Counted from the stretch's first letter, positions 9,125-20,830 are shown. The stretch: DNA of 64,000 bases from Berberis thunbergii (GCA_003290165.1 QNQO01000604.1:434001-498000), one strand, 5' to 3'. Notes: generated by a model from the sequence alone, not told the origin. Numbers and translations are program-made.

Positions 9125-10739
9125 TGTTGGTGCACTTTACATGGATCAGCACATATTATGTCACAATAAGACATTTCTAAGTAGTTTGCTAAACTAATGT
9201 ATAGGATGTTCTACTCAAGTCAATTTCATTATGCAAATATTAAGCATAATATCCATCCAAACATTAAGCATACTATCAATAGCAAATACTCATAAGCATG
9301 CTCATGTAATCAAATATTATTTGACAAACAAATAAAATCTATGAATTAAATTCATAATTCACATACCTGTTTGTCGTAACTTCTGTATAAGATTCAATGC
9401 TGTAAAGAAATCCAATAAATAGTTAGGATCAATATTTCTTGGGTTGAGTCGCGGACTAGGTCGCTCTCTTTAAGACGTTTCGCGGCTCTGCCCAAGATTG
9501 TGCTAGCAGTTTCATAGCCCCGCCGTCCCCAGGATAAAACAGCCCAGAATCTTCTCTGTCTCGTTCAAATGTGCACAATAAATGAACGGTATACTATTCA
9601 CCCTCTTTCTCATTATTTGCTCGGAATCAAAAATCGACAAAAACAGAAACGCTGTTTTCAAAACACGTTCTGAATGCACTACTGTTTTGCAAAAACGCAT
9701 GAACAGTTTCTGATTTGCATAAGCACTGTTTCTGATCTCGAATAAGCTCAAGAATTCAGTTTGATAAAACTGGAAGAAGCAAGTCTAGTTCGAGTAAAAT
9801 CACTCTGTTCAAAACTCTGTTTTTGATTGCAAAATCAAAGCACTGTTTCTGATTGCAAAATCACTCTGATTTAGAAGATGCAATAACAGGAAGAAGCAAG
9901 CAAACTGAGTTGATGAAGCAACTCTGTTTTTCGTTATGAAGAAGAAGCAAAACTGCTGCTTTGGCAAGAACTGGTTGGAAGACAAGAGCTAACTTCTTTT
10001 GCTCTGTTTTGCAGGTTCAAAAATTGGAAGAAGAAGAAGATAACAAGATGAACTGTTTTCTTCATCTCATAGAAGCAGAAAACTCTGTTGCTTCTATTTT
10101 TCTCTCAAGCTTTCAATTGTTCAATTCATGAACTGTTTTCATCATCTCTCAAACAGAAAACGAAATCTGTGTTGATCAAGAACTGGAGAAGCTCCCTTCA
10201 TGCTCTCTGTTTTTCGTTTTTAAGAAGCAATCACTCTTGCAAGTGATTAACTCCCCTCTGCTCTGAAGAAGAAGCAACCAGCAAGAACTGCTCTGTTTGG
10301 CAACGAAAATCAGGAAGCTCTAAACTTTCGAAGAAGCTCTACCAAGAACTGGAAGAAGCTAAAATCACCAAGATTAGGAGATGGAATGATCGAGCAACAG
10401 AGTGAAAGAGAAGAGCAATCCATGAGCTGCAAGTGGCTGTGCAGATTTCGCCACTCTTCTCCTGCTACTCATCGTCCTCCTCCTTTCAAGCAAATAACCG
10501 CCAAAACTACTCCTTTCCCCTCTCTTATTTCTATTCTTTTAAAAGCTCTAATTAGAGATTGCCATTATTGAAAGAGAAAACCGACAAGAAAACATGGAGC
10601 CGTAGGCTGACCACTAGGAGCCATTATGGCTGAAAACATGGGATTCCTGGAACCACTAAGCTGCCCACTCACATTTTTAAATTCGTTTTTAATCAAAGAA
10701 TTTTTATTTTTATGTTTTAAAAAACCAAATGTTCCAACA
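9125..10739 (-). repeat. LTR (right copy) of the young element
   Basis: This 1,615-bp copy of 5526-7139 lies at an offset of 3,599 bp. It differs from the left copy by one substitution and one 1-nt indel as far as I can see. Confidence 0.93.
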
Positions 10740-10761
10740 TGATATATTACACTGAGCGAGA

Positions 10762-11570
10762 ATGAAAACGAGGGCAAAGGAAATTGAAGACTTCATAAAG
10801 GAGACCAAGAAGTATTACGTGGAGAATACAGGTTAGATAGAGTCGATCAAAGCTGAATTAAAGAAAATGAATCTCAGGAAGCCTTAGAGAAACGGATCGA
10901 GACCAAGTTTAAATAACTGCTGAAACTTCTACAGCCTTCAAAAGGTGTCTGTGGTTCGACTAGTTCTAATGTCTCTCAGTTGGTTCATAATCCAACTCTA
11001 ACTGAGCAGATCCACCAATCTGTCTCCCAGACTCCCTGGAAGAACACTGGTATGTACTCAAGATTTTCTAAATTAGATTTTCCTCAATTTGATAGTTCAA
11101 ACCCTAGGTGATGGATAAAGAAATGTGAAGTGTATTTTACATTCTATAATGTTATGGAGGAAAACAAAGTTGCAATGGCCTCAATTCATTTCAGTGGAAG
11201 ATCAGACTCTTGGTTCCTGGATTAATTATCAAGTAGGAAGGAACACTTTACCTTGGAATCAGTTTGTACATGATTTGTGTGACAGATTTAAAAACCTAGC
11301 CCTAAACAACTACGTAGATGCATTCAACAAACTGAATCAGGATTCTACTGTTATTGAGTACTACGATAGATTTGAAGAACTCAAGTCAATCATGCTCTCA
11401 CACAATCAACATCTTGATGACACTTACTTTGTACTAAGTTTTTTTAGTGGTCTCAAACCAGTTATTAAATCTCTTGTCTAATTATTGAAACCCTGCAATG
11501 TTAATCAGGCCTTTTCATTAGCCAGAATGCATGAAACATCAATGATTTAGAAACAATCCAACAGTAAGGG
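10762..11570 (+). pseudogene. Ty3/gypsy gag remnant
   Basis: An ATG at 10762 starts a short frame (MKTRAKEIEDFIKETKKYY) that meets a stop after about 23 codons. Gag similarity resumes downstream as WINYQVGRNTLPWNQFVHDL, DRFKNLALNNYVDAFNKL and YYDRFEELKSIMLSHNQHLD, matching the retrotransposon gag (capsid-like) domain. A zinc-knuckle region near 11810-11860 is present only as scattered residues. Stops and frame changes show that it is not functional. Confidence 0.7.
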
Positions 11571-11929
11571 ACTCCAACAACCTCAATATACATCTAGAAA
11601 TACTAACTATCCATCTATCAACTTCACCACCCCAAAGACAACCAGTTCTTCATCTACCCAGTCCAACTCATACTCCAATAGTAACCACCTTACTACACCC
11701 TCTAAAAACACCTACTCAACTACCTATAACCCAATAGTTAAGACAAGCCTTAATACTCCACCATTAGAAGATTAACTCCAACCCAAATGAAAATCAAGCG
11801 TGCGAAGGGTGTGCTATAATTGTGAAGAACAATACAGACTAGGGCATCTTTGTAAGCAACAACAACTCTACATGTTGGTTCTTGAATAAGACCTAAATTG
11901 AGGAGGACAATGGGAACAATATAGAGATA

Positions 11930-12208
11930 AAAGATCCGATACAGGAGGTTCATACTGACATGGAGATATTCCTTCATGCTATACATGGTAGCATGGCCAG
12001 CAATACCATTCTACTAAGGGGAGTACTAAGAAAGAGGCCAATCTCAATTCTTATTGACACAAGGAGTACCCACTCTTTTATAGATCCAAGAGTTATCAAG
12101 GATACTAAATGGCTCACTATAATGACACCCCAAATGATAGCTAAAGTGGCTAATGGTCAGCAGTTACATAGCAATGCAGTATGTAGCTCTTTACAATGGA
12201 CAATGTAG
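11930..12208 (+). pseudogene. Ty3/gypsy aspartic protease remnant
   Basis: The frame encodes RPISILIDTRSTHSFIDPRV. In this family the catalytic motif is DTGST; here the Gly is replaced by Arg, which should abolish activity. It lies between gag and RT, as expected. Confidence 0.7.
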
Positions 12209-12449
12209 GGCATTCCCTTTGAAGGTAGTGTGAGGTTGCTACCCATTGATGGGTATGATATATATAGTGCTAGAGGGAGACTGCCTTAAAACTTTGGGGA
12301 CATCACCATGAACCTATAAAAGCTGCAATTAACTATGAACATTCAAGGAAGGCCAGTGACACTTCAAGGGATTACTGACACTTATTTTCAAGATTCTCAA
12401 GATTCCTTAAGAAACACACCCATACCTTCATAGGACACTTATTTTCCAT

Positions 12450-13065
12450 CTCAGATACACCTATAAATCAAAACACACCCCAAAGTATTTCAAATTCCTC
12501 ATTGAATTCCAAGATGTATTTCAAACTCCCACTGAGTTGCCACCTAACAGACCATTGGATCACAAGATCCCTCTCAAAACATGAGCTATTCCACCTTCTC
12601 AGAGTCCTTATAAGGTACCATACATGCAGAAGTCTGCCATTGAGCAGTTGGTCAAAGAAATGATGGATGCTGGTTTGGTCCAACACTCAAACAACCTCTT
12701 TGTAACACCTATCCTACTTGTTAGAATAAAAATGGGACTTGGAGGTTTTGTGTTGACTATAGAAAGTTTAATGAGATCACCATTAAAAATAAGTTCCCTA
12801 TGCCCTTGATAGATGAGTTACATGGGGCCTCTATAATTACCAAGTTGGATCTTAGATCAAGATACCGCCAAATTCTTGCCTACCCCAATGATATCCAAAA
12901 AAATTGTCTTTAAGACTCACCATGGTCACTTTGAGTTTAAGGTCGTGCATTTTTTACCTTACCAATGCTCCTACAACATTTAAAGCCCTCATGAACCAAA
13001 TATTTCAATCCTACCTTGAAAATTTTGTGTAAGTTTTCTTTGATGACATTCTTATCTATAGCCAC
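12450..13065 (+). pseudogene. Ty3/gypsy reverse transcriptase remnant
   Basis: Pieces in several frames match the RT fingers and palm: [32 protein letters not shown], then [12 protein letters not shown] residues near 12845, and VFFDDILIYSHSMDQH at about 13030-13074. The FDD catalytic motif is intact, but an in-frame stop lies just before it and several indels separate the blocks. Confidence 0.75.
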
Positions 13066-13068
13066 TCC

Positions 13069-13660
13069 ATGGACCAACACCTCCACTTGATTTTTTTTAC
13101 ACTAAGGGAACACCAATTTTATCAAAACTTTCCAAGTGCTCATTTGCACAAGCTAGGTTGGAGTATTTGGGTCATATTGTTAGTGTACAAGAAGTGGACG
13201 CCAATACAAACTCAAGCCTTCCTACAATTGAAGCAAGCTATGTGCCAATCCCTTGTACTTGCCCTACCTAATTTAAATATTCCCTTTGTCTTGGAAACTT
13301 ATGCATGTAGTCAAGGAGTTGGGGCAGTTTTATCCCAAAAAGGCAGGCCCATTGCCTATTTCAGTAAGGCCTTAAGCCCTAGGAACCTAACACTGTCAAC
13401 CTACGAGAAGGAATTACTAGTCATTGTCATGGCCATCCAAAAAATGAAGATTTTACCTTTTGGGATCCAAGTTCTTTATTTTTACTAATCACTAAAGTAT
13501 TAGGTATTTTCTTTCTCAGAAAGTTACCACCATGTTGCAGCAGAGATGACTGTCCAAACTCATGGGATTTGATTATGAAATCACCTACAAAAAAGGGGCA
13601 GAAAATATTGCAGATGATGTCTTATCCAAGAATACTAATCATCAATCCCACTGCCTAGCT
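13069..13660 (+). pseudogene. Ty3/gypsy RNase H remnant
   Basis: It encodes QTQAFLQLKQAMCQSLVLAL and FVLETYACSQGVGAVLSQKG, then IAYFSKALSPRNLTLSTYEK, the RT-linked RNase H domain. A frame break near 13490 precedes the tail TYKKGAENIADDVLSKNTN. The usual catalytic DAS.G motif reads YACSQG here, so the first catalytic Asp is replaced (TYACS for TDAS). Confidence 0.75.
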
Positions 13661-13839
13661 ATCTCCACTATATCACCAGTATGGGTTCAAGAGGTCCTAG
13701 CTAGTTACATCAATCATATTACTGTACAAAACATCCTCCAGCAGTTGCTAATATGTGCTAATGTTTTCCCTAATTACTCTCTACTCAATGGGATTCTCAA
13801 ATACAAGGAGCTCATCTACAATGTAGGAACATGACAACT

Positions 13840-14870
13840 CAGATCTACTATCATCACAACCCTTCACTACTCGACCATAGGAGACCACTCTAGCATTACA
13901 GCAACACACCAAAGTCTGAAGCAGTACTTCTACTGGCATAAGATGAAATTCAGTGTTATTAAACACATCACTGACTGTGACGCTTTTCAAAGGAATAAAG
14001 GGGGCCAAACAGCTTATGGTGGCCTTCTCCAACCACTTCCCATATCTGATCATGCATGGCAACAAATTTTCATGGATTTTATTGAGGGACTGCCCCCTTC
14101 TCACAACAAGACTGTTATATTGGTGGTGGTAGACATGCTGACAAAATTTAGTCACTTCATTGCTCTTACCCATTTATATACATTTTCTATGGTGGCAGAG
14201 ATATTCCTATTGAATATTTACAAATTACATGGGCTGTCAACAACCATTATCTCTAATAGGGACAAGATTTTTGTGAGAGATTTCTTCTCAGCATTGGACA
14301 CTAAACTAAACTTAAGTTCAACATACCAACCTCAGACTGATGGTAAGACCGAGCGCACAAATGCTTGTTTAGATAATTACCTATGATGCATGAAAAGTGA
14401 TGCTCCCTCTCAGTGGTCAAAGTGGCTCTACTTAGCTGAGTATTGGTTTAATACAACATTTCATTCAAGTTTTTAGTTTATTCCGTTCAAAGCCTTGTAT
14501 GGGTGCACACCCCGACTATTAGCACTTCCACCAATTACATCCTTTGCTATATCAAATGACCAACAATATCTCAATGACAGAGGCCACATGCTAAACATAA
14601 TCAAAGAAAAGCTTCAGAAAGCTCAAGATCGCATGAAAAATCTATGCAGACAAGCATCACACAGACAAGGTACAGAAATTAGGGGATTGGGTATACTTGA
14701 AACTCCAACCATATAGACAGACTTTAGTTAACATACGTAAGAATTTAAAGTTTTCTGCACGATATTATGGACTATTTCAAGTTATTGAGAAAATAGGTAT
14801 AGTAGCTTACTATATACAAATTCCACAACACTCAAAAATACACTCGGCTGAAGAAGAAACTAGGTGACTC
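13840..14870 (+). pseudogene. Ty3/gypsy integrase remnant
   Basis: The HHCC zinc-binding region (HHYSTIGDHSS, later TDCDAFQRNKG) has lost its last Cys (CDAF for CxxC). The catalytic core retains MDFIEGLPPSHNKTVILVVV and QPQTDGKTERTNACL, but the middle Asp motif reads ISNRDKIFVRDFF, where the family has SDRD, so the catalytic Asp is Asn. The tail near 14820-14865 encodes a KKKLGDS-like stretch typical of the end of gypsy polyproteins. A stop at 14384 splits the core from the C-terminal part. Confidence 0.75.
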
Positions 14871-15091
14871 CATCATACCTGCACCTTTCCTACCTCTAGT
14901 TAGTGCGCATGGAAACTTCAAGGCTGAACCCATAGCAATCATGGCTCGAAGAATGATCCCTTGACACAATCGATCTGTCACACAAGTTCTGATTCATTGG
15001 TCAAATTCGACACCAAGGAAGCTAACTTGGGAAGACTGACCTCACATACAAGCCATGTTCCCTCAATTTAATCCTTGAGGATAGGGATCGT

Positions 15092-15107
15092 CTCAAGGAG
15101 AAGGCAT
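15092..15107 (+). other. Polypurine tract of the Ty3/gypsy element
   Basis: CTCAAGGAGAAGGCAT lies immediately before the 3' LTR and is the expected plus-strand priming site. Confidence 0.6.
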
Positions 15108-15424
15108 TGTCACGATCTGAAATTTAGTAAAGAATTAGGCGGGAAAGATGGCACCGGTTTTAAATTTGGAAAAGGGGCATTTTTGTAACATTTTTATTAG
15201 TTAAAACGCACATGGCACACACACACGTGGCAATAACTGATTTTCCAATATGAAAGTCTATTAGAATTTTATCTTTAAAAAGTGGGAAGAATCGAAGAAA
15301 CAGGGTAGGTAGAAGATGAAGTAAGGTTTGGCACATCAAAGCTAAGAAGAGTTGTAATCCTTCCAATTTGTATTCAATTCAAGTATTGTTCAATTTCTTA
15401 TTGATTCTTGTCACGAACGTGATA
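15108..15424 (+). repeat. 3' LTR of the Ty3/gypsy element
   Basis: This begins TGTCACGATCTGA and ends CACGAACGTGATA (CA has become TA). It is the uninterrupted partner of the 5' remnant and shows the pre-insertion site of the MITE at about 15239-15250. Confidence 0.8.
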
Positions 15425-16194
15425 TCCTCTCGAAATTTTTTGCCGAAAATATGGAAGTTTTCTACTTGAGTTTTTGGCAAAAAATCAAAATTATGAAAAA
15501 CAACAAAAAACAAACCCAAAAAACTATGAATTTGTATTTCATCGTTTTTCTTTTTAAAAGTTAAAAAAAAAACGAAATTTTCATACCGATTAGGTTTCTT
15601 CTATCGATGATTAGTAAAAAAAATAAAAATAAAATTCTATGATGTGAAACTAAGAAAATTCAAGACTTGCTTAAAAATATTATCTTTTTGACTTGAATTA
15701 ATTGCCAAAAACCATGTTGGAAGAATTTGGTTTTGATTCTACTTGTTTAGAATAATAGTAGGGGTGGCAATTAGTTACCCAACATGATAATCCAATACAA
15801 TAAATTTTGTATTGGTTTGGATTTGAAAAAATATGAGATGCCTAATAACACTGTTGACACGGCATGACCTATCAAATTTGTGGGTTGGGTTGGGATCGAA
15901 TGTCTTGACATTTGGCCAACCTATTTGTGTGTTTCATATTATTATCTAACTAATAAGCATATTAGCATGTTTTTTTGGTAAATCTATGACTTTGGCATAA
16001 TTATTAATTGTCAAAAAAAATAAAATACTTTGGCACGATTGGATATGTATAAACTTTATAAAATGACTTTGGCACCGTAAAAATATATTATCTAAAAGGT
16101 AGTAATTATGATCAAATGAGTGAAGACATGTCGACCCGATCCAACACAACTCAGAGCCGTATGGGGTTTGGGTTTGATATCTTTGACAAGATTA
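15425..16194. other. No gene; possible hAT-type end near 15762
   Basis: This is AT-rich sequence. TAGGGGTGGCAATTAG at about 15761 resembles the terminal sequence of plant hAT elements, but no matching inverted end or duplication was found. No coding frame is recognised. Confidence 0.35.
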
Positions 16195-16324
16195 CTAAAC
16201 ATGATGTAATTAGGTTTAGGTTAAGGTTTGTTTCTTGTCATAGAAGTTAGGTTACTTTTATATAATAGTGTAGTTTGTTTGTTGTAAGAAAGTTGATTGA
16301 TTGAAAGAATATTTTATTTATTTA

Positions 16325-18123
16325 GGGGGTGTATTCAATTAAGGATTTTAATGAATTGTGAAAGATTTTAAAACTCGTGGATTTTATAGAATTTCAAAGG
16401 ATTTTAATGAATTTTGCGAAATCCACATTTTTTTTTTTTTTTTGGATTTTAAAGGATTGGATTTTGATGAATTTTAGGATTCGTATGGATTTCTATAGAT
16501 TATTTGAAATTTTATATTAATCATAGGAAGCAATGAAAGAACACCACCTTCTAAAATCATTGCTTGGGACATGCCCTACTGAAATAAGTTTCTTACCCAA
16601 TTCATCTCATTTTTAATAAATCTCTACGGCATTTGGACAAAATCCATCTTTAGAGAGAAAAACATTGACTTTTACATCAACCTATACCCAACTAAACCAA
16701 GCTTTTTTTATACCTTCAATAGACATTATTGCCCTGACCTTAACAGCATCTTTCCACATCCCTTTGGTAGCATAAATATTGGATAGCAATATACAAGTCG
16801 ATTCCATTTGGGGTTCAAGCTCGAAGAGTTCCCATGCGACCCTTTTCTCGCCACATTTCCATGCTTGCAGCTCATCCAACTCTATCCCAATTTTGATTAC
16901 AAGAAATGAATATCCTTGTACTTTTTTTTCTTTCTAATAAGAACGTAAACAATCCAATGGATTTGGAGCAAAAACATACAAAAAATTCTCGAAAAACTTT
17001 AGTATTTTTCTCGTACTTCATTATTACAGTAATGCTTAGGATGCTAGAGTATGAGAATCCCTTATTATCGAAACAAAAAACCTGAGAAGCTAATTGAAGA
17101 CAATGACATTTACAATAAGAAGCAACCAAAGTGTTGTAAATGACAAGTGTTGATCCATCACTCAATTTAACAAAATGGGCATGAATCTGAATGACAATAT
17201 TCTTCATAGTGGTATTTAAATCATAACAAAAAATCAATGTGTTAATAGAAACAATATTTTTGTGAGGCATTTCATCAAACAAATGGCGTGTTTTGACTAC
17301 ACCATAGTAAAATAACATGAACAAAAGATGAAAAGGGCATCAAAAATCACAAATCTAAAAAGCCACATTGAAATGTTAAATGTTATGTGTTCTGTAGTAG
17401 TAGTTGTATGCCTGTATGGATATTAATGAGTATGATTGTCATGGGGATGCATGGTGGAAATAGTGGGTGCACTAGCTGTTTAGATATTCAACTATAGTAT
17501 TTGTTTCTCTTTTTACATTTAATCGAAAGAGTAGATGTATGCAAAAAGAAACTTTTACTACTTCCCTTCCTAGTCATCTTCCTTGCTTGTGTACCTTTTG
17601 CTTGTAATCAATTCAAAGCTATTGGGCATTGACATGGGGTTTGGTAGGAGGGGTAGATTCGTAAAAAGTAATAATGGGTTCAGTTGAGATTGAGATGGGG
17701 AGTTTGTTGATCTTCATCATAAAGAACAAGAACCCTAGAAGAAGATAGAGAAAGATAGAGGAATGAGGGAGAAAGATATATAGAGGAAGGAAAAAGATAA
17801 TACAAATCCGTTGAAATGTGATGGGGGAATGTTGGATTTGAAATGACTCTTGTTATTTATACTTTCCACTAACAAATCCTTCAAAATCAACAACTTTAAC
17901 AAATTTATCAAAATCCACTATTTTTTAATACCCCCTAATTTTGATGGACTTTTGAGAAGCACGAATTGAATACCCCCTGATTAATGATGAATTTTAGAAT
18001 AATCCTTTTAAATCCATATTGAATACCCCTGGATTTGATGGATTCTTTCAAAAACTTAATTGAATACCCCTAGATTTTAAAATCATTTACAATCCTTCAC
18101 AATCTTTAATTGAATACACTCCG
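16325..18123. mobile_element. PIF/Harbinger-like element carrying PPR fragments
   Basis: The ends read GGGGGTGTATTCAATT and, inverted, CGGAGTGTATTCAATT. TTA flanks both sides (16322-16324, 18124-18126), and the paralogous site near 20775 has one TTA. A 3-bp TWA duplication is the PIF/Harbinger signature. The right subterminal region repeats GGGGTATTCAATT-like motifs four times between about 17930 and 18065. No transposase is present; the interior has PPR-related sequence and a purine-rich tract near 17730-17800. Confidence 0.65.
16682..17324 (-). pseudogene. PPR protein fragments inside the element
   Basis: On the minus strand, 17324 to about 17070 encodes PPR-type helices (RHLFDEMPHKNIVSINTLIF, then NTLVASYCKCHCLQLASQVF), and 16879-16682 encodes a typical PPR C-terminal stretch (WELFELEPQMESTCILLSNI, then YATKGMWKDAVKVRAIM) of the E domain. 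The middle of the protein is missing and the frames differ. Plant PPR genes are mostly intronless, so direct DNA capture by the element is plausible. It is not a working gene. Confidence 0.6.
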
Positions 18124-18134
18124 TTAGTTATTTC

Positions 18135-19378
18135 TAGGGCTGGGCAAGTACGGGTAACCGGCCCAAAAGCTAAAAACTGAAAATCGGCCCGAAGAATTTG
18201 GGCCCGTGTTTATGAGAACCGAAATTGGACCGAGTCGACCGGATAACCGAGGTCCCGGTTAACCAATTAACGGGCCGGTTTTGGTCCAGTCTCGGTCCTA
18301 TGAACAAAAAAAATACTTCTACAGTAAAAAAAAAAATCCTCGTTCATCATGGTATAGAAATTATATCAAAAAATTACAAAAAAAAACATACAAAAAATTA
18401 CAACAAAATTAAAAAATACTTCATTCATTCATCGAGATCTGAACGAGATGAGGTCAAGATCTGATCGAAAACTCTGATTGAGAACTCTGATCAAGATCTC
18501 TGATCCAGATCTCTGATCAAGATCTCTTCTAGGGAAAGGCGGGGAAGGGAGGGGAAAGGGAGGCGGCTCGGCCTCCGCCTTCGCTGAGAGAGGGAGGCGG
18601 TCGATCTCGTCCAAAACAACTCTGATCGTCATCATTGCATCAGCATCACCATCGATCATCATCATCCATCGAGCATCAACATCACCATCGATCAGCATCT
18701 CTGATCCTAGATCTGGAAGAAGAAGGAGGAGATCTGATCAGGGAGAGATCTGGAAGAAGAAGGCGGAGCATTTCTGTGTGTGAGAAATCTTCGACTCTCT
18801 CCGTGTGTGAGAGGGAGAGATCTTCGACTCTCTCTGTGAGGGGAGAAGGAGTGATATTTGACTCTCTCTGTGAGGGGAGAACGTGAAGAGCAGAAAATCT
18901 AGGCAGCCGTGAAGAGCAGAAAATCTCGCCATTTAGAATTTCTCATGGGAGAGATCTGGAAGAAGAAGGCGGAGCATTTCTGTGTGTGAGAAATCTTTGA
19001 CTCTCTCCGTGTGTGAGAGGGAGAGATCTCTGTGAGGGGAGAAGGAGTGATATTTGACTCTCTCTGTGAGGGGAGAACGTGAAGAACAGAAAATCTAGGC
19101 AACCGTGAAGAGCAGAAAATCTCGCCATTTAGAATTTCTCATGTGAGAATGAGAGAAGGTGAGGGGAGAAAGAATTAGTTAAGTGAAGGAGTCGGGCCGG
19201 GCTGGTTACCCGGCGGGCTTTAGAAATGAAAATCGAGGCCCGGCCCAAAGTTTTTGGTCCGGGCCGGGCTGGGCTTTTACAACCGAAATTTTTTAATTAA
19301 TTAAAACCGATCCGAACCGACTCAATCGGTCCAGTTATCGATTCGATCCGGGTTTTCAGTCCTAAATGCCCACCCCTA
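18135..19378. mobile_element. hAT element, non-autonomous, 1,244 bp
   Basis: The termini are TAGGGCTGGGCA and, inverted, TAGGGGTGGGCA. The 8-bp duplication GTTATTTC occurs at 18127-18134 and 19379-19386; the related site at about 20777 has it once. An 8-bp duplication with a TAGGG end is the hAT pattern. There is no transposase. Subterminal regions are rich in GGCCCGG and CCGGTT motifs, and the interior is purine-rich with a tandem duplication. Confidence 0.85.
18741..19142. repeat. Tandem duplication, about 200-bp unit
   Basis: 18741-18946 and 18947-19142 are near-identical copies starting GGGAGAGATCTGGAAG and ending ATTTCTCAT. The second copy lacks about 10 bp. All ORFs here read through the low-complexity GAGAGA/CTCTCT content and are not credible genes. 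Confidence 0.85.
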
Positions 19379-20830
19379 GTTATTTCCCTTCATTTTATTG
19401 TTGTTATTTTGAATTATTCTGGTATATATAAAACAAAATTGCAAGTTCGTTGTCATCGTAGCAAGCCCAATCGCAACCCCAACGCCCATTTCCCCATTTC
19501 TGTTGGTTACAGTTCGAAGTGAAGAAGAAGTGTCAATTGTACTTGAGTCCCTATTTATTTTTTGAACTGAGTCCATGCCCAATATTTACCCATACCATGA
19601 CCCATATCCGTACATCTATTATTCCTACTCGTATCCATCTTATTCCCCATCTCCATACCAATACCAATATAGCCCAAGCTCAAGTATAACCAATACCCCA
19701 CTGTGTCTTATACTGATTATCCTCCAATTTATTATTTTCCACCACGAATCGCCTATGTCTCATCTTACACCCAACTTTCTCCTGTACCAACACCACCGGG
19801 AGTGACCAATGAATGCAAACTACTACAACTTGAACCAGTTTGCCTTACACCCCGACCCCCATCTGCTAGTGATGTCCGCCATACTACCCCCTCCACTATG
19901 ATATGGGTTGAGACGACCAGAAATGAGCTTTTGCACGATTTAGTAGATAGAGAAGCATCGAGGAGGAGAAGCACCAACGAAAGATTTGAGCGCATCAGAC
20001 ACAATTTGAAGTAGATAAACTTGCTTAGAAGTGTCGCATAGATTTCAGAGAATGGTTAGAATGAGTGCGTCAGAAGATTGACATTGAGATTAGAGCGCTT
20101 CACAACTATAAAATATGGAATGAAGATGAACTTGCACACAGACACACAAAGACTGATAAGCCATATTGTTTGTGAGAGTCCATCCCACTTTTTGAGAAAG
20201 TTAAGGGCACCGTCACACATACTTGGTTTCCAACTTGTGAGCCATTTGACTTACGCAACTTCTTTCCCATTTTTTAGCAACCAAAGGATGTTCCTACAAT
20301 GACAAACACAATTAGTGATGATGATGATTATGTTGATCCGTATTGGGACATTTTTGTGGCATGTGCTTATGCACATGCATCTTCTTAATTTCTTACAGCT
20401 TTAGTTCTTTGAGTCTTATTAGTTTCCTTCTAAGTTGCTTCATCAGTTTTTAGCCAGTGTGTATCGTGGCAAGTTTCGGGGTAGACTACTTCGAGTGCAC
20501 TTCGCCTTATGTTCAGTGACCGGTTGCTTGTACTCATTGAACATTTTCGACTTTAAGTTCGAGAACAAGCTTCTTCACTAGGGAGGTTGATGTAAGTTTC
20601 TTTTAGGAATAATATTTCTTAGTTATATTGTAATAAGACCTATGTAGTAACAGTTCAATTAGGACGTTGTTTTCTATTAGGTTTAGGTTTTGTTTCTTAT
20701 CAGAGAAGTTAGATTAGTTATCAATAGTTGCGTTGGTTGTTCATTGAAAGGAAGTTGATTGAAAGAATATTTTTTTATTAGTTATTTCCCTTTATTTTAT
20801 CATTTTTATTTCAAATTATTCTATTTATTT

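Larger units (their letters stand above)
5526..10739 (-). mobile_element. Young non-autonomous Copia-type LTR element
   Basis: Two LTRs, 5526-7139 and 9125-10739, begin TGTTGG and end CCAACA. TGATA precedes (5521-5525) and follows (10740-10744) the element as a 5-bp target duplication. By eye the LTRs differ only at 6476/10075 (A/G) and by one T in a run near 7075/10676, so insertion was recent. The minus-strand order is right because the purine-rich tract CCAAGTGGGGGAT lies just inside the left LTR. The 1,985-bp interior has only a broken RNase H remnant, so the element must have been moved by enzymes made elsewhere. The start of the interior next to the right LTR shows no canonical initiator-Met primer site. 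Confidence 0.92.
5147..15424 (+). mobile_element. Degenerate Ty3/gypsy retrotransposon
   Basis: The layout is 5' LTR remnant (5147-5499), primer-binding site, gag, protease, reverse transcriptase, RNase H, integrase, purine-rich tract and 3' LTR (15108-15424). That order is the Ty3/gypsy type. All coding parts carry stops or frameshifts. A younger LTR element (5526-10739) sits in the leader between the primer-binding site and gag, and a MITE sits in the 5' LTR. The 5' LTR lacks about its first 95 bp, and OTU-like debris abuts it, so no outer target duplication can be read. Confidence 0.85.
16195..20830 (+). mobile_element. Probable non-autonomous LTR element, left repeat split by two insertions
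   Basis: Sequence at 16195-16324 plus 19379-19420 is repeated, with roughly three quarters identity by eye, at about 20640-20830. The right copy follows a purine-rich GGGAGGT and then TGATGTAAGTTTC at 20588, as expected for a 3' LTR. The left copy is split by the Harbinger-like element and the hAT element. Between the repeats lies only about 1.1 kb with short frames (one Tyr/Pro-rich, 19575-19805; one 103 codons, 19703-20014). No RT or integrase is present. LTR ends and target duplication are not established. Confidence 0.4.

Noticed and set aside
19575..20302. Tyr/Pro-rich and following ORFs as a secreted wall protein
   Set aside because: Low-complexity, overlapping frames without a signal peptide, sitting between putative LTRs; more likely element filler.
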